Part shown: positions 43,717 through 54,943 of the stretch, in pieces
Numbering within the stretch: the first letter of the stretch is position 1
How the letters are laid out: every line of letters begins with the position of its first letter
NCBI GenBank assembly: GCA_023229685.1
Contig: JALNYT010000004.1
Coordinates: 124,001 to 188,000, forward strand
Source: Sulfuritalea sp.
GTDB lineage: Bacteria > Pseudomonadota > Gammaproteobacteria > Burkholderiales > Rhodocyclaceae
Length of the DNA: 64,000 bases
Direction: 5' to 3'
Notes under the pieces: model-generated
What the model saw: only the letters and a program-made list of their open reading frames with translations
The model's database searches: none
Told to the model about the DNA's origin: nothing
Position numbers and translations under genes: made by a program

Positions 43717-44490
43717 TTAGAAGCAGCTGCTGCCGCCGTCCACGGTCAGGGCATGGCCGGTGACGTGGCGCGAGGCTTCGGAGGCGAGGAAGACTACCGC
43801 GCCCTTCAGGTCCTGGTCGCCTCCGACGCGCCCCAGCGCAGTGCCGGCGATGATCCGGTCACCCATCATTTCCATCAGGCCACTGGCCATCTTCGAGGGG
43901 AAGAAGCCGGGGCAGATGGCGTTGACGTTGATGTTGTACCTGCCCCATTCCGCGGCGAGGGCGCGCACGAAGTTCACGTCGGCGCCCTTGCTGGTGTTGT
44001 AGGCGATGGTCTGCATGTCCGGCGGATTGCCGCGCAGGCCGGCGATCGAGGCGGTGACGATGATCTTGCCCGACTTCTGCGGGATGAAGGCGCGCTTGCC
44101 GACTTCGCGGGTGAGGAAGAACATGCCGTTGACGTTGAGGTTGATGACCTTCATCCAGGCCTCGTTCGGGGTGTCCTCGGCCGGTGCGCCCCAGGTGGCG
44201 CCGGCGTTGTTTACCAGGATGTCGATCTTGCCGTAGTGCTCGAGCACCTTGCTGACCAGGCCCGGGATCTGGTCGAACTTCGACAGGTCGTTGGTCACGG
44301 TCAGCACCTCGACGCCGAGCTTTTCGAGGTGAGCCTTGGCTTCGGCCAGTTCGTCGGCCTTGCGCGCGGTGATGGCGAGCTTGGCGCCCATCTCGCCCAG
44401 CGCCTCGGCCATCTGCAGGCCCAGACCGCGCGAACCGCCGGTGATGATGGCGACCTTGCCGGTCAGATCGAATAATTGTTTGACGCTCAT
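43717..44490 (-). CDS. SDR family oxidoreductase
   Basis: A 257-residue classical SDR: cofactor loop ITGGSRGLGLQMAEALG, NNAG in DILVNNAGATWG, Ser in VTASIAGLRG, and the Tyr-Lys pair in IAYNTSKGA; C-terminal GHALTVDGGSSCF. It probably oxidises or reduces a hydroxy/keto acyl intermediate. GAAAGGATTC precedes the ATG. Downstream copy of the CACAGAG repeat separates it from the thiolase. Confidence 0.9.
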   Translation of the reverse strand: MSVKQLFDLTGKVAIITGGSRGLGLQMAEALGEMGAKLAITARKADELAEAKAHLEKLGVEVLTVTNDLSKFDQIPGLVSKVLEHYGKIDILVNNAGATWGAPAEDTPNEAWMKVINLNVNGMFFLTREVGKRAFIPQKSGKIIVTASIAGLRGNPPDMQTIAYNTSKGADVNFVRALAAEWGRYNINVNAICPGFFPSKMASGLMEMMGDRIIAGTALGRVGGDQDLKGAVVFLASEASRHVTGHALTVDGGSSCF

Positions 44491-44517
44491 GAGAATCCTT
44501 TCAAGAAAAACCTTTTA

Positions 44518-44594
44518 GCCACAGAGATCACAGAGGACACAGAGAAAATCGATTGGTGTTGTTTTACCTCTGTGATCTCTGTGTCCTCTGTGGC
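44518..44594. repeat. CACAGAG inverted repeat, copy 2
   Basis: GCCACAGAGATCACAGAGGA (from 44518) is answered by CTCTGTGATCTCTGTGTCC and CTCTGTGGC up to 44594; total 77 bases with a short central spacer. It lies between the thiolase stop and SDR start. Confidence 0.9.
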
Positions 44595-44605
44595 TGCTTT
44601 TTGTT

Positions 44606-45784
44606 TTACACCACCTCGAACAACCCAGCCGCCCCTTGGCCGCCGCCGATGCACATGGTGACGACGACGTACTTGACGCCGCGCCGCTTGCCTTCGATCA
44701 GCGCATGGCCGGTCAGGCGGGCGCCGGAGACGCCGTAGGGGTGGCCGACGGCGATCGCGCCGCCGTTGACGTTGAGCTTGTCCATCGGGATGCCCAGCCT
44801 GTCGGCGCAGTAGAGCACCTGCACGGCGAAGGCTTCGTTGAGTTCCCAGAGGCCGATGTCCTCGACCTTGAGGCCGGCCTTCTTCAGCAGCTTGGGCACC
44901 GCGAACACGGGGCCGATGCCCATTTCGTCGGGTTCGCAACCGGCCACCGCGAAGCCGCGGAAAATGCCCAGCGGCTTGAGGCCGCGCTGTTCGGCGACTT
45001 TCGCATTCATCACCACGACAGCCGAGGAGCCGTCGGAATACTGGCTGGCATTGCCGGCGGTGATGACGCCGCCGGGGACTGCCGAGCGGATCTTGGAAAC
45101 GCCTTCCATGGTCGTGTCGGGGCGGATGCCCTCGTCGGCGGCGATAGTCGCTTCCCGGGTCGTCAGGGCACCGGTGGCCTTGTCGGCGACGCCCATGGTC
45201 ACGGTCATCGGCACGATCTCGTCGTTGAACTTGCCGGCCGCGGCCGCGGCGGCCGCCCTGAGCTGGCTGTTGACGCCGTATTCGTCCTGGCGCTCCTTGG
45301 CGATCTTGTAGCGCTTGGCCACCTGTTCGGCAGTCTGCAGCATGCCCCAGTAGACCTCCGGCTTGATCTTCAGCAGTGCCGGATCGGCGAGCATGTGGCG
45401 ATTCATTTCGCCCTGGGTGCAGGAGATGTTCTCGACGCCGCCGGCGACCAGGATGTCGCATTCGCCAGCGATGATGCGCTGGGAGGCCATGGCGATGGTC
45501 TGCAGGCCGGAGGAGCAGAAGCGGTTGATGGTGGCGCCCGGCACGGTGACCGGCATCCCTGCAGCGAGTGCGATCTGGCGCGCGATATTGGCGCCGGTGG
45601 CGCCTTCGGGGGTGGCGCAGCCCATCAGCACGTCCTCGACCTCGGCCGGGTCGAGCTTGGCGCGGGCGACGGCGTGCTTGACCGAGTGCGCGCCGAGCGT
45701 GGCGCCATGGGTCATGTTGAAGGCGCCCTTCCAAGACTTGGCGAGTCCGGTGCGGGCGGTGGATACGATAACGGCATCAGTCAT
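44606..45784 (-). CDS. Acetyl-CoA acyltransferase (thiolase)
   Basis: The 392-residue thiolase ends the beta-oxidation cycle: nucleophile in NRFCSSGLQTIAMAS, His in GGAIAVGHPYGVSGARL, second Cys in TMCIGGGQGAAGLFE. It is closer to the FadA/FadI type than the thiolase at 32053. It follows the hydratase/dehydrogenase gene by 28 bases, so the two likely form one functional pair. Confidence 0.94.
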   Translation of the reverse strand: MTDAVIVSTARTGLAKSWKGAFNMTHGATLGAHSVKHAVARAKLDPAEVEDVLMGCATPEGATGANIARQIALAAGMPVTVPGATINRFCSSGLQTIAMASQRIIAGECDILVAGGVENISCTQGEMNRHMLADPALLKIKPEVYWGMLQTAEQVAKRYKIAKERQDEYGVNSQLRAAAAAAAGKFNDEIVPMTVTMGVADKATGALTTREATIAADEGIRPDTTMEGVSKIRSAVPGGVITAGNASQYSDGSSAVVVMNAKVAEQRGLKPLGIFRGFAVAGCEPDEMGIGPVFAVPKLLKKAGLKVEDIGLWELNEAFAVQVLYCADRLGIPMDKLNVNGGAIAVGHPYGVSGARLTGHALIEGKRRGVKYVVVTMCIGGGQGAAGLFEVV

Positions 45785-45812
45785 TTGATTCTCCAGAATT
45801 CGTTTCAGCAGC

Positions 45813-47903
<2,091 letters not shown>

Positions 47904-47954
47904 GCTTGCTCCTTGCTGAAATGATCGGGCTTCATCCAAAAAACCGCACATCCG

Positions 47955-48074
47955 GCCACAGAGAATACAGAGTTGGTGCGGCTTGATGGTCGGCGCTCAT
48001 CGTACGCGGCTGGCGTGATGATGACTGGCGGCAAGCCGCGGCTTCTGCTCTGTGAACTCCGTGTTCTCTGTGGC
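47955..48074. repeat. CACAGAG inverted repeat, copy 3
   Basis: GCCACAGAGAATACAGAG (from 47956) and CTCTGTGAACTCCGTG then TTCTCTGTGGC (to 48074) bracket about 75 other bases. It lies between livF and the fused beta-oxidation gene. Confidence 0.85.
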
Positions 48075-48092
48075 GAATTGAGGTTTCGAAAT

Positions 48093-48812
48093 TCATACTT
48101 CCAGCCATTCCTTGCGGATGGCCTGGTTGTTCTTGAGGTCGGCCGGCGTGCCTTCGAAGACGATGTGGCCGTGGCCCATGAGGTAGAGGCGCTCGGAGAT
48201 GTCGAGGGCGATCGCCAGCTTCTGTTCGATCAGCAGGATCGAAATGCCGCGCTTCCTGATTTCCTGCAGGAAAGTTCCGACCTGCTCGACGATCTTCGGC
48301 GCCAGGCCCTCGGTCGGTTCGTCGATCATGATCAGATCGGGATCGCCCATCAGGGTGCGGCACAGGGTCAGCATCTGCTGCTCGCCGCCGGACAGAACGC
48401 CGCCCGGCGTGTTGTCGCGTTCCTTGAGGCGCGGGAAGAGGGCGTACATGTCGTCGATGTTCCAGCGCCCCTCGCCGCGCGAATGCGCGCGCGGGTCCTT
48501 GATGCCCAGCATCAGGTTCTGCCTCACCGTCAGGTCGGGAAAGATCGAGCGGTCTTCCGGCACATAGCCGACGCCGAGGCGGGCGATCTCGTAGGCCTTC
48601 TGGCCGAGGATCTCGCGGCCCTTGAAGCGGATGTTGCCGCGCGCCACGACCTGGCCCATGACGGCCTTGGCGGTGGTCGAGCGGCCGACGCCGTTGCGGC
48701 CCAGCAGGCAGACGATTTCCCCGGCGTTGACATGCAGATTGACGCCATGCAGGACATGGCTCTTGCCGTAGTAGGCATGCAGATCGCTGACCTGCAACAT
48801 GACTTCACTCAT
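48093..48812 (-). CDS. livF: Branched-chain-type ABC transporter ATP-binding protein LivF
   Basis: A 239-residue ATPase of the HAAT family. It has a Q-loop region, signature VLSGGEQQMLTLCRTLM, Walker B LIMIDEPTEGLAP and the H-loop region. Walker A reads GRNGVGRST, with Arg44 in place of the usual invariant Lys. The ATG overlaps the livG stop (ATGA). It is expected to pair with LivG on the LivH-LivM permease. Confidence 0.93.
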   Translation of the reverse strand: MSEVMLQVSDLHAYYGKSHVLHGVNLHVNAGEIVCLLGRNGVGRSTTAKAVMGQVVARGNIRFKGREILGQKAYEIARLGVGYVPEDRSIFPDLTVRQNLMLGIKDPRAHSRGEGRWNIDDMYALFPRLKERDNTPGGVLSGGEQQMLTLCRTLMGDPDLIMIDEPTEGLAPKIVEQVGTFLQEIRKRGISILLIEQKLAIALDISERLYLMGHGHIVFEGTPADLKNNQAIRKEWLEV

Positions 48813-49576
48813 GGCTCATGACCCGAGTGCGAGCCGGTTCCCAGGTAGGCTTCCTGCACGGCGGCATTGCAGCGGATGGCGGCCGGCGCGTCGGTGGCGA
48901 TGATCTGGCCGTAGACCAGCACCGAGATGCGGTCGGCGAGGCCGAATACCACGCCCATGTCGTGCTCGACCATGACCAGCGTCTTGCCTTCGGTGACGCG
49001 GCGGATCAGCGCCACGGCATCGTCGGTTTCGGAGCGGCTCATGCCCGCGGTGGGTTCGTCGAGCAGAATGACGTCGGCGCCGCTGGCGATGGTGATGCCG
49101 ATTTCCAGCGCGCGCTGCTCGGCGTAGGAGAGGATTCCGGCCGGCGTATCGCGGCGTTTGGCCAGGCCGATGTCCTCCATCACCGCATCGGCGCGCAGGC
49201 GCGCATCGGTCAGTCCGGCCAGCCGGTGCCAGAAGGAGTAGCGGTAACCGAGCGACCAGAGCACGGCGCAGCGCAGGTTCTCGAACACCGACAGGTTGTG
49301 GAAGATATTGGTGATCTGGAAACTGCGCGACAAGCCCTTGCGATTGATCTCGAAGGGCTTCAGGCCGATGACATTCTCGCCCTTGAGTTCGATGGTGCCG
49401 GCGGACACCGGCAGACGCGCGCTGATCAGGTGGAACAGCGTGGATTTGCCGGCGCCGTTGGGGCCGATGATGGCATGGCGTTCGCCGCGCTGGATATCCA
49501 GGTCGACGCCGCGAATGATTTCGCTGGCGCCGAAGTTTTTCCTCAGGCCGCTGATGCGGATGGCGGGGGCGGTCAT
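48809..49576 (-). CDS. livG: Branched-chain-type ABC transporter ATP-binding protein LivG
   Basis: The 255-residue partner ATPase has a normal Walker A GPNGAGKST, the LivG signature LSYAEQRALEIGITIA and Walker B VILLDEPTAGMS, followed by LVMVEHDMGVVFGLADRI. The ATG at 49574-49576 follows GGAGGTAGC; a longer frame from 49600 is less likely. livF overlaps its 3' end by 4 bases. Confidence 0.94.
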   Translation of the reverse strand: MTAPAIRISGLRKNFGASEIIRGVDLDIQRGERHAIIGPNGAGKSTLFHLISARLPVSAGTIELKGENVIGLKPFEINRKGLSRSFQITNIFHNLSVFENLRCAVLWSLGYRYSFWHRLAGLTDARLRADAVMEDIGLAKRRDTPAGILSYAEQRALEIGITIASGADVILLDEPTAGMSRSETDDAVALIRRVTEGKTLVMVEHDMGVVFGLADRISVLVYGQIIATDAPAAIRCNAAVQEAYLGTGSHSGHEP

Positions 49577-49652
49577 GCTACCTCCACCGGGCCGCCCCAA
49601 GGAGGCAGCAGTGTATTAATCGGAAGCCGCGTTAGCGGCTGAACCGGCGTTA

Positions 49653-49673
49653 CCCCCTTCCTTGGGAAGGGGG
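49653..49673. terminator. Hairpin between livM and livG
   Basis: CCCCCTTCC (49653-49661) and GGAAGGGGG (49665-49673) form a perfect 9-bp stem with a TTG loop in the 112-base gap. No T-run follows on the minus strand, so it may stabilise the 3' end of the upstream message rather than stop transcription. Confidence 0.45.
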
Positions 49674-49688
49674 CCAGGGGGTTGGCCG

Positions 49689-50975
49689 TCACGTCCTGTC
49701 TCCGTGCAGCGTCGCCAGCGTCTCGTTCCACGCGGCGCTGGTGCGGCCGCCGATCCAGCGGGTCAGCGCCACGCCGACAGCCGTGGTGGCCAGCGCAATG
49801 GCCCAGGGTTCCATGCTGCTGAGTTGCAGTTGCATGCCCATGACCTTGGTCGCCGTGTCGCCAGCGCCGACTCCTTCACCGGCTAGCAGCGCGTAGGTCA
49901 TTTCGATCAGGCCGACCAGGCCGGCGAGCAGCACCAGTATCGGCAGGGCGACGGCGAGGTAGTGCGGCACCATGCGGCGGAACAGTCCGGCCTGCCACAG
50001 GTTGCGCTGCATCGCGATCACGCTGGCAATGCCGCCCGGCGCCATCAGCACCATGAACAGGAAGAACAGGCCGAAATACAGCAGCCATGCCTGCGTCATG
50101 CCGCCGATCACGATCTGCATCACGGTGACGAGTATGGCGCCGATGATCGGCCCGTAAAAGAAGCCGATGCCGCCGACGAAGGTCATCAGCAGCACCACGC
50201 CCGAGGTGTGGGCATTGAGGGTTTCGGCGGTGACGATTTCGTAGTTGAGCGCCGTGAGGCCGCCGGCAACGCCGGCGAACAGGCCGGAGAGGATCAGCAT
50301 CAGGTAGCGCACGCGTTGCGTATCGTAGCCGACGAATTCGGCACGCTCCGGGTTGTCGCGCACGGCATTGGCCATGCGCCCAAGCGGCGTCTGCGTCAGG
50401 GCGAACATGGCGACCGTGGCAACGAATGCCCAGGCCACGATCAGGCCGTACATCTCGACTTGCGGGCCCCAGGTGAAGCCGAGCAGGCTTCCCTTGCCGA
50501 CCACGCGATTGCCCGAAACGCCGCCCTCGCCGCCGAACAATCCGGGGAACATCAGCGCGCAGGCGGCGACCAGTTCGCCGATGCCGAGCGAGATCATGGC
50601 GAAGGTGGTGCCGGCTTTTTTGGTCGTCACCCAGCCGAGCACCACGCCGGCCAGCAGCCCGGCGAGGCCGCCGACCAGCGGCAGCAGCGCCACCACCAGC
50701 GGACCGCCATCCTTGCCGATCATGTTCAGCGTATGCATGCTGATGAAGGCGCCCATGCCGAAGTACACCGCATGGCCGAAGGAGAGCAGGCCGGTCTGGC
50801 CCAGCAGCATGTTGTAGGACAGTGCGAAGACCACCATGATGCCGATCTGGCACAGCAGGGAGAGCATGAATCCGCTCTTGAACACCAGCGGCAGCGCAAC
50901 GGCGAGGGCGAGGCAGGCGCCCCACAGCAGCAGGCGGCCGCGGCGGAACACGGCTTGCGGGACGTGACTGTTCAT
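49689..50975 (-). CDS. livM: Branched-chain-type ABC transporter permease LivM
   Basis: A 428-residue integral membrane protein with about ten helices and the LivM-type YNMLLGQTGLLSFGHAVYFGMGAF and ITEFVGGIGFFYGP-like GGIGFFYGPIIGAI. The C-terminal part is longer than in E. coli LivM and includes a hydrophilic GEGVGAGDTATKV stretch that is encoded by a copy of the short dispersed repeat (49851-49876). It is in the order livH-livM-livG-livF. Confidence 0.93.
   Translation of the reverse strand: MNSHVPQAVFRRGRLLLWGACLALAVALPLVFKSGFMLSLLCQIGIMVVFALSYNMLLGQTGLLSFGHAVYFGMGAFISMHTLNMIGKDGGPLVVALLPLVGGLAGLLAGVVLGWVTTKKAGTTFAMISLGIGELVAACALMFPGLFGGEGGVSGNRVVGKGSLLGFTWGPQVEMYGLIVAWAFVATVAMFALTQTPLGRMANAVRDNPERAEFVGYDTQRVRYLMLILSGLFAGVAGGLTALNYEIVTAETLNAHTSGVVLLMTFVGGIGFFYGPIIGAILVTVMQIVIGGMTQAWLLYFGLFFLFMVLMAPGGIASVIAMQRNLWQAGLFRRMVPHYLAVALPILVLLAGLVGLIEMTYALLAGEGVGAGDTATKVMGMQLQLSSMEPWAIALATTAVGVALTRWIGGRTSAAWNETLATLHGDRT
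49851..49876 (-). repeat. Short dispersed repeat, copy inside livM
   Basis: On the minus strand AAGGAGTCGGCGCTGGCGAC followed by ACGGCG closely matches the intergenic copies. It lies in frame within the livM C-terminal region and encodes EGVGAGDTA. Confidence 0.55.
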
Positions 50976-51087
50976 GGTCCCACCCCCCGGCCCCCGCCCC
51001 GAGGGCGGGGGTGACTGAGGTTCGGCTGCTGGCGCAGCCTTCGGAGTGTTGTCTGGCGCCGGCTTGGGGCGGCCCTGCGCACGGCGC

Positions 51088-52026
51088 TCAAGATTCGCGC
51101 GCCCCCATCAGGCCGCGCGGGCGGAAGATCAGGATCGCGACCATCAGCATGTAGGGCAGCACCGGTGCCAATTGGGTGATGGTCAGGCGCGCGACCTGCG
51201 AACCCGCCGGCAATGTGACGCCGATCAGGGCGAAGACGTCGGTGACCGAGATGGTCAGGCCGATCGAGAAGGTCTGGATGCAGCCGATCAGCAGCGACGC
51301 GACGAAGGCGCCGCCCAGCGAGCCGAGGCCGCCGACCACGACGACGACGAAGACAATGCTGCCGACGGCGGCCGCCATGCCCGGTTCGGTGATGAAGGCG
51401 TTGCCGCCGATGACGCCGGCCAGCCCCGCCAGCGCCGTGCCGCCGCCGAAGACCAGCATGAAGATGCGCGGCACGTTGTGGCCGAGGGCTTCGACCATGT
51501 CCGGTTTGGTCAGCGCGGCTTGGATGATGAGCCCGATGCGGGTACGGGTCAGTAGCGCGTAGAGGGCGACCAGCATGCCGACCGAGATTAGCATCATGAA
51601 GCCCTTGTAGATCGGGAAATCGGTGGAGAACAGCGTGAACAGCGTGCCGTCGAGTTCGGCCGGAATCTTGTAATCGACGGAGGAGGTGCCCCAGACCAGG
51701 TGCACCACTTCCTCGACCAGAAAGGCCAAACCGAAGGTGAACAACAGTTCGGCGACATGGCCGAACCTGTGCGCGCGACGCAGGCCGTAGCGCTCTACAA
51801 CTGCGCCGACGGCGCCGACCAGCAGCGGCGCGACCAGAAGACCGGGCCAGAAGCCGAGCCAGGCGCTGATCTGGTAGGCGAAATAGGCGCCGAGCATGTA
51901 GAAGCTGGCATGGGCGAAATTGAGGATGCCCATCATGCTGAAAATCAGCGTCAATCCGCTGGACAGCATGAACAGCAGCAAGCCGTAGGTGATGCCGTTC
52001 AGCAGCGAGATGACGACAAACTCCAC
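51088..52026 (-). CDS. livH: Branched-chain-type ABC transporter permease LivH
   Basis: A 312-residue permease with eight or so helices and the LivH-type start MEFVVISLLNGITYGLLLFMLSSGLTLIFSMMGILNFAHASFYMLGAY, then VVVVVGGLGSLGGAFVASLLIG. It is the second gene of the importer cluster, 103 bases after livK. Helix pattern and conserved segment leave no doubt about the family. Confidence 0.94.
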   Translation of the reverse strand: MEFVVISLLNGITYGLLLFMLSSGLTLIFSMMGILNFAHASFYMLGAYFAYQISAWLGFWPGLLVAPLLVGAVGAVVERYGLRRAHRFGHVAELLFTFGLAFLVEEVVHLVWGTSSVDYKIPAELDGTLFTLFSTDFPIYKGFMMLISVGMLVALYALLTRTRIGLIIQAALTKPDMVEALGHNVPRIFMLVFGGGTALAGLAGVIGGNAFITEPGMAAAVGSIVFVVVVVGGLGSLGGAFVASLLIGCIQTFSIGLTISVTDVFALIGVTLPAGSQVARLTITQLAPVLPYMLMVAILIFRPRGLMGARES

Positions 52027-52078
52027 TGGACCTCCTGGCTATTCGGGGGTGATGCCGCCGGGTGGCCGCATCATGAAC

Positions 52079-52102
52079 GGAGGCAGGGCGTGCCCTGCCT
52101 CC
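52079..52102. terminator. Hairpin between livK and livH
   Basis: GGAGGCAGGGC (52079-52089) and GCCCTGCCTCC (52092-52102) form a perfect 11-bp stem with a GT loop. No T-run follows. It sits where operons often keep a hairpin that raises binding-protein mRNA over the permease mRNA. Confidence 0.6.
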
Positions 52103-52129
52103 GGGTCTTGCCTCAAACGGAAGCTTTGT

Positions 52130-53368
52130 TTACGGACGTTCCATGATGCAGGACGTCGGCATTTGCGAATCGCGCTGCGAAACGGAGGCCAGCGTCTTCC
52201 AGCCGAAGCCGGTGCCTTCGGAATCATGCTTGACCGCCTTGCCGTCCTTCTTGCTGAAGACCGAGATGAACAGCGGCTGCATCAGCTGGTGGTCGCTCTT
52301 GCGCATCCAGACCTCACCGTTCTCGGCCGGGAAGCGCATGTCTTCCAGCGCCAGGGCCACGGCCTTGGGATCGGTCGACTTGGCGGTGTTCATCGCCTTC
52401 GCCACCATCTCCGTCATGGTATTGACGCGCATATAGTAGAAATAGATGCCGGGGTATTTCTTGTTGAAATCGGCTTCGAACTTCTCCGTCGACTTGGTCG
52501 GCACGTTCGAGTGCCATTCGGTGAGTTGGAGTACCTTGTCCTCGCCCGATGCGCCCATGGCCTGCGGCGTGCCGAGACCGCCGGCATAGTAGGTGAAGAA
52601 GCGTGCCTTGAGGCCCGCATCCTTGGCCGCCTTGACCAGCAGCGACAGGTCGTTGCCCCAGTTGCCGGTCATCACCGTGTCGGCGCCCGACGCCTTGATC
52701 TTGGCGATGTAGGGAGCGAAGTCCTTGACGCGGCCGATCGGGTGCAGGTCCTCGCCGACGATCTTCACATCCGGGCGCTTCTTCGCCAGCATTTCCTTGG
52801 TGTATTTCGCCACCTGATGGCCGTGGGCGTAGTCCTGACCGATGATGAAGACCTTCTTGATCTTCTTGTCCTTCTCCATGAAGTTGGTGATGGCCTCCAT
52901 CTTCATTTCCGTGTTGGCGTCAAAGCGGAAGTGCCAGAAGCTGCATTGCTCGTTGGTCAGCGTCGGATCGACCGCCGCGTAGTTGAAGAACAATACGGTC
53001 TTGTCCGGATTGCGTGCATTCCACTTGTTGACCGCGTCGATCAGCGAATGGGCGGCGCCCGAGCCGTTACCCTGGGTGATGAAGCGGAAGCCCTGATCGA
53101 TCGCCGCTTTCAGCTGGATCTGGCTCTCCTGCGGGCTGCCCTTGTTGTCGAAACCGACAAACTCGAGCTTCTGGCCCATGATGCCGCCCTTCTGGTTGAC
53201 CAGGATGTCGGCGGCTTCCTTGAAGCCCTTGAGTCCGGCCTCGCCGACATTGGCGAAGGGGCCGGAGAGCGGGTCGATGTAGGCAATCTTCACCTGGGCG
53301 AAGGCGCTGCCGCCAATCAATAGAGTGCCTGCTACGAGTGCGAGGCGTTGCAAAAGCGTGTTCTTCAT
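52130..53368 (-). CDS. livK: Branched-chain-type ABC transporter substrate-binding protein LivK
   Basis: A 412-residue periplasmic binding protein with signal peptide MKNTLLQRLALVAGTLLIGGSAFA and the HAAT-type VKIAYIDPLSGPFANVGEAG at the start of the mature protein. The rest has GQDYAHGHQVAKYTKEML and the C-terminal WMRKSDHQLMQPLFISVFSK. The ligand is not evident; the beta-oxidation genes downstream suggest a carboxylic acid. The ATG at 53366-53368 follows AGGAGGAGAC. Confidence 0.94.
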   Translation of the reverse strand: MKNTLLQRLALVAGTLLIGGSAFAQVKIAYIDPLSGPFANVGEAGLKGFKEAADILVNQKGGIMGQKLEFVGFDNKGSPQESQIQLKAAIDQGFRFITQGNGSGAAHSLIDAVNKWNARNPDKTVLFFNYAAVDPTLTNEQCSFWHFRFDANTEMKMEAITNFMEKDKKIKKVFIIGQDYAHGHQVAKYTKEMLAKKRPDVKIVGEDLHPIGRVKDFAPYIAKIKASGADTVMTGNWGNDLSLLVKAAKDAGLKARFFTYYAGGLGTPQAMGASGEDKVLQLTEWHSNVPTKSTEKFEADFNKKYPGIYFYYMRVNTMTEMVAKAMNTAKSTDPKAVALALEDMRFPAENGEVWMRKSDHQLMQPLFISVFSKKDGKAVKHDSEGTGFGWKTLASVSQRDSQMPTSCIMERP

Positions 53369-53426
53369 GGGTGTCTCCTCCTGGGTTGTCGTCCGGTTCT
53401 GGCAAAAGCAGCCTGCTGAATCTTGT

Positions 53427-53445
53427 TGTTCCGCTTGGCGGAACA
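53427..53445. promoter_or_regulatory. Palindromic candidate operator upstream of livK
   Basis: TGTTCCGC and GCGGAACA are perfect 8-base arms around TTG, about 60 bases before the livK ATG. The dyad is of a kind bound by dimeric repressors; the regulator is unknown. The remaining part of the 345-base gap (to 53713) shows no gene. Confidence 0.55.
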
Positions 53446-53713
53446 TAGTTCTGTAATACACGCAGAATCATACTGATTGTGCCGTGGGGTGTAAACGAAT
53501 TTTTTGAGTGCAGTTTTCCCGTTTCGTTCGTCGTATCCATCTTGTGTCAGGAGTCACCGGCGATTGCTGCCGATTGCCAGTGAGCGGCCGCGGCGGAATG
53601 GCTCGACCGGAAATGCTGCACTGCGGAATGATGGTTGCTCGCCGCCGAAGAATCCGGCAGCCGTGCTTCCAATCATTGGTGCGAACTCCGGCGTGTGCCG
53701 GCGCCCGCGGCGC
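53446..53713. other. Intergenic region upstream of the liv operon
   Basis: No gene or repeat is evident. The stretch lies between the livK leader and the RbgA stop and must contain part of the liv promoter region. I cannot place the promoter with confidence. Confidence 0.4.
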
Positions 53714-54613
53714 CTACTCGGGCGCCGGGCTTTTGCCCGCGGCATCGGCCGCCGCGAGCATCGCAGCTCGGCTGTCGGGAGTTTCCAGGCTGATGCGGCC
53801 GAGCTTGCCGCCGCGATAATCGGTGAGCAGCACCATCGCCGCCTTTTCGAGATCGAGTTCGCCGCCGCGGCGGCCCTTGATGATGCAGCCGCGCTTCTTC
53901 GCCACGGCCTCGAGCACGCCGACGCCATCCATGCCGTCGATGTCAAGGCCATAGCGCTCGGCGAGCATCGCCGGGTAGCGCTGCAGCAGCAGGTTGGCGA
54001 GGAACACCCCGACCTCCGAGTCGATCACGGCATTGCGGCCGATGGCGTGGCTGGCGGCCAGCATGAAGCCGTCGCTGTCGTGCTTGATCTTCGGCCACAT
54101 CAGGCCCGGCGTGTCGGTAATGTTCATGGTCGGGCCGAGGTCGATGCACATCTGCGACTTGGTCACCGCCGGCTCGTCGCCGACGGCGGCCACCCGGCGC
54201 TTCAGCAGCGCATTCATCAGCGTCGATTTGCCGACGTTGGGAATGCCCATGATCAGCATGCGCAGCGGCTTGATGCCGTCATTGCGGTGCGGCGCCAGAC
54301 CTTTGCACAGGGCGGGCACGCGCGCCGCCTCGCCCGGCTTCTTGCTCGATATGGCCACCGCCTTGACGCCGGGCTGGCTGTTGTAGAAATCCAGCCAGGC
54401 CTGGGTCACCACCGGGTCGGCGAGGTCGGACTTGTTCAGCAGCTTGAGGCAGGGGCGCTGGCGGTGCAGGCGCAGCTCGCGGATCATCGGGTTGCTGCTC
54501 GCCTCGGGCAGGCGCGCGTCGCAGACCTCGATCACCACGTCGGTCAGCGCCATGGTCTCGGCCGCCTTCTTGCGGGCCGAGGTCATGTGGCCGGGGAACC
54601 ACTGTATGGTCAT
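53714..54613 (-). CDS. Ribosome biogenesis GTPase YlqF/RbgA
   Basis: A 299-residue circularly permuted GTPase: the G4 motif NKSD precedes G1 GIPNVGKST, and DTPG (G3) follows. It starts MTIQWFPGHMTSARKKA, typical of RbgA/YlqF. These proteins assist late 50S assembly, as established for B. subtilis RbgA. The S4 protein lies just upstream on the same strand. Confidence 0.94.
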   Translation of the reverse strand: MTIQWFPGHMTSARKKAAETMALTDVVIEVCDARLPEASSNPMIRELRLHRQRPCLKLLNKSDLADPVVTQAWLDFYNSQPGVKAVAISSKKPGEAARVPALCKGLAPHRNDGIKPLRMLIMGIPNVGKSTLMNALLKRRVAAVGDEPAVTKSQMCIDLGPTMNITDTPGLMWPKIKHDSDGFMLAASHAIGRNAVIDSEVGVFLANLLLQRYPAMLAERYGLDIDGMDGVGVLEAVAKKRGCIIKGRRGGELDLEKAAMVLLTDYRGGKLGRISLETPDSRAAMLAAADAAGKSPAPE

Positions 54614-54636
54614 GGAATAATCAGTTCAGTAAAAAA

Positions 54637-54867
54637 TCAGCTTGCGGTGTCGTCGGCGGCGATGTGGATTTCTTCATCCGCGAGGCGCACCACCTGGCCC
54701 GGTCGCAGCTTGCGGCGGGTGCGGGTTTCGATTGCGCCGTCCACCGCCACGTCACCCGCGGCGATCAGGGCCTTGGCGGCGCCACCTGAAGGCGCCAGGC
54801 CGAGCAGTTTGAGGAGGACGTTCAGTTCGATGAACTCGCCCTGAACTTGAAAATGGTGAATTGCCAC
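54637..54867 (-). CDS. Small RNA-binding S4-domain protein
   Basis: A 76-residue protein made of one S4 domain (FIELNVLLKLLGLAPSGGAAKALIAAGDVAVDGAIETRTRRKLRPGQVV) of the YbcJ type. The GTG start at 54867 follows CCGGAGG by 5 bases. It lies 23 bases upstream of the RbgA-type gene, so the two probably act in ribosome or RNA biology. Confidence 0.88.
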   Translation of the reverse strand: MAIHHFQVQGEFIELNVLLKLLGLAPSGGAAKALIAAGDVAVDGAIETRTRRKLRPGQVVRLADEEIHIAADDTAS

Positions 54868-54904
54868 GAAATCCTCCGGAACCGCGGATTATAGCCGCGC
54901 AGCC

Positions 54905-54930
54905 TTGAAAGTCGGCGCTGGCGCTACGGT
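54905..54930 (+). repeat. Short dispersed repeat, copy 4
   Basis: TTGAAAGTCGGCGCTGGCGC followed by TACGG, between the S4 gene start and the ABC permease stop. Confidence 0.72.
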
Positions 54931-54943
54931 GGCGCCGCGGCGA

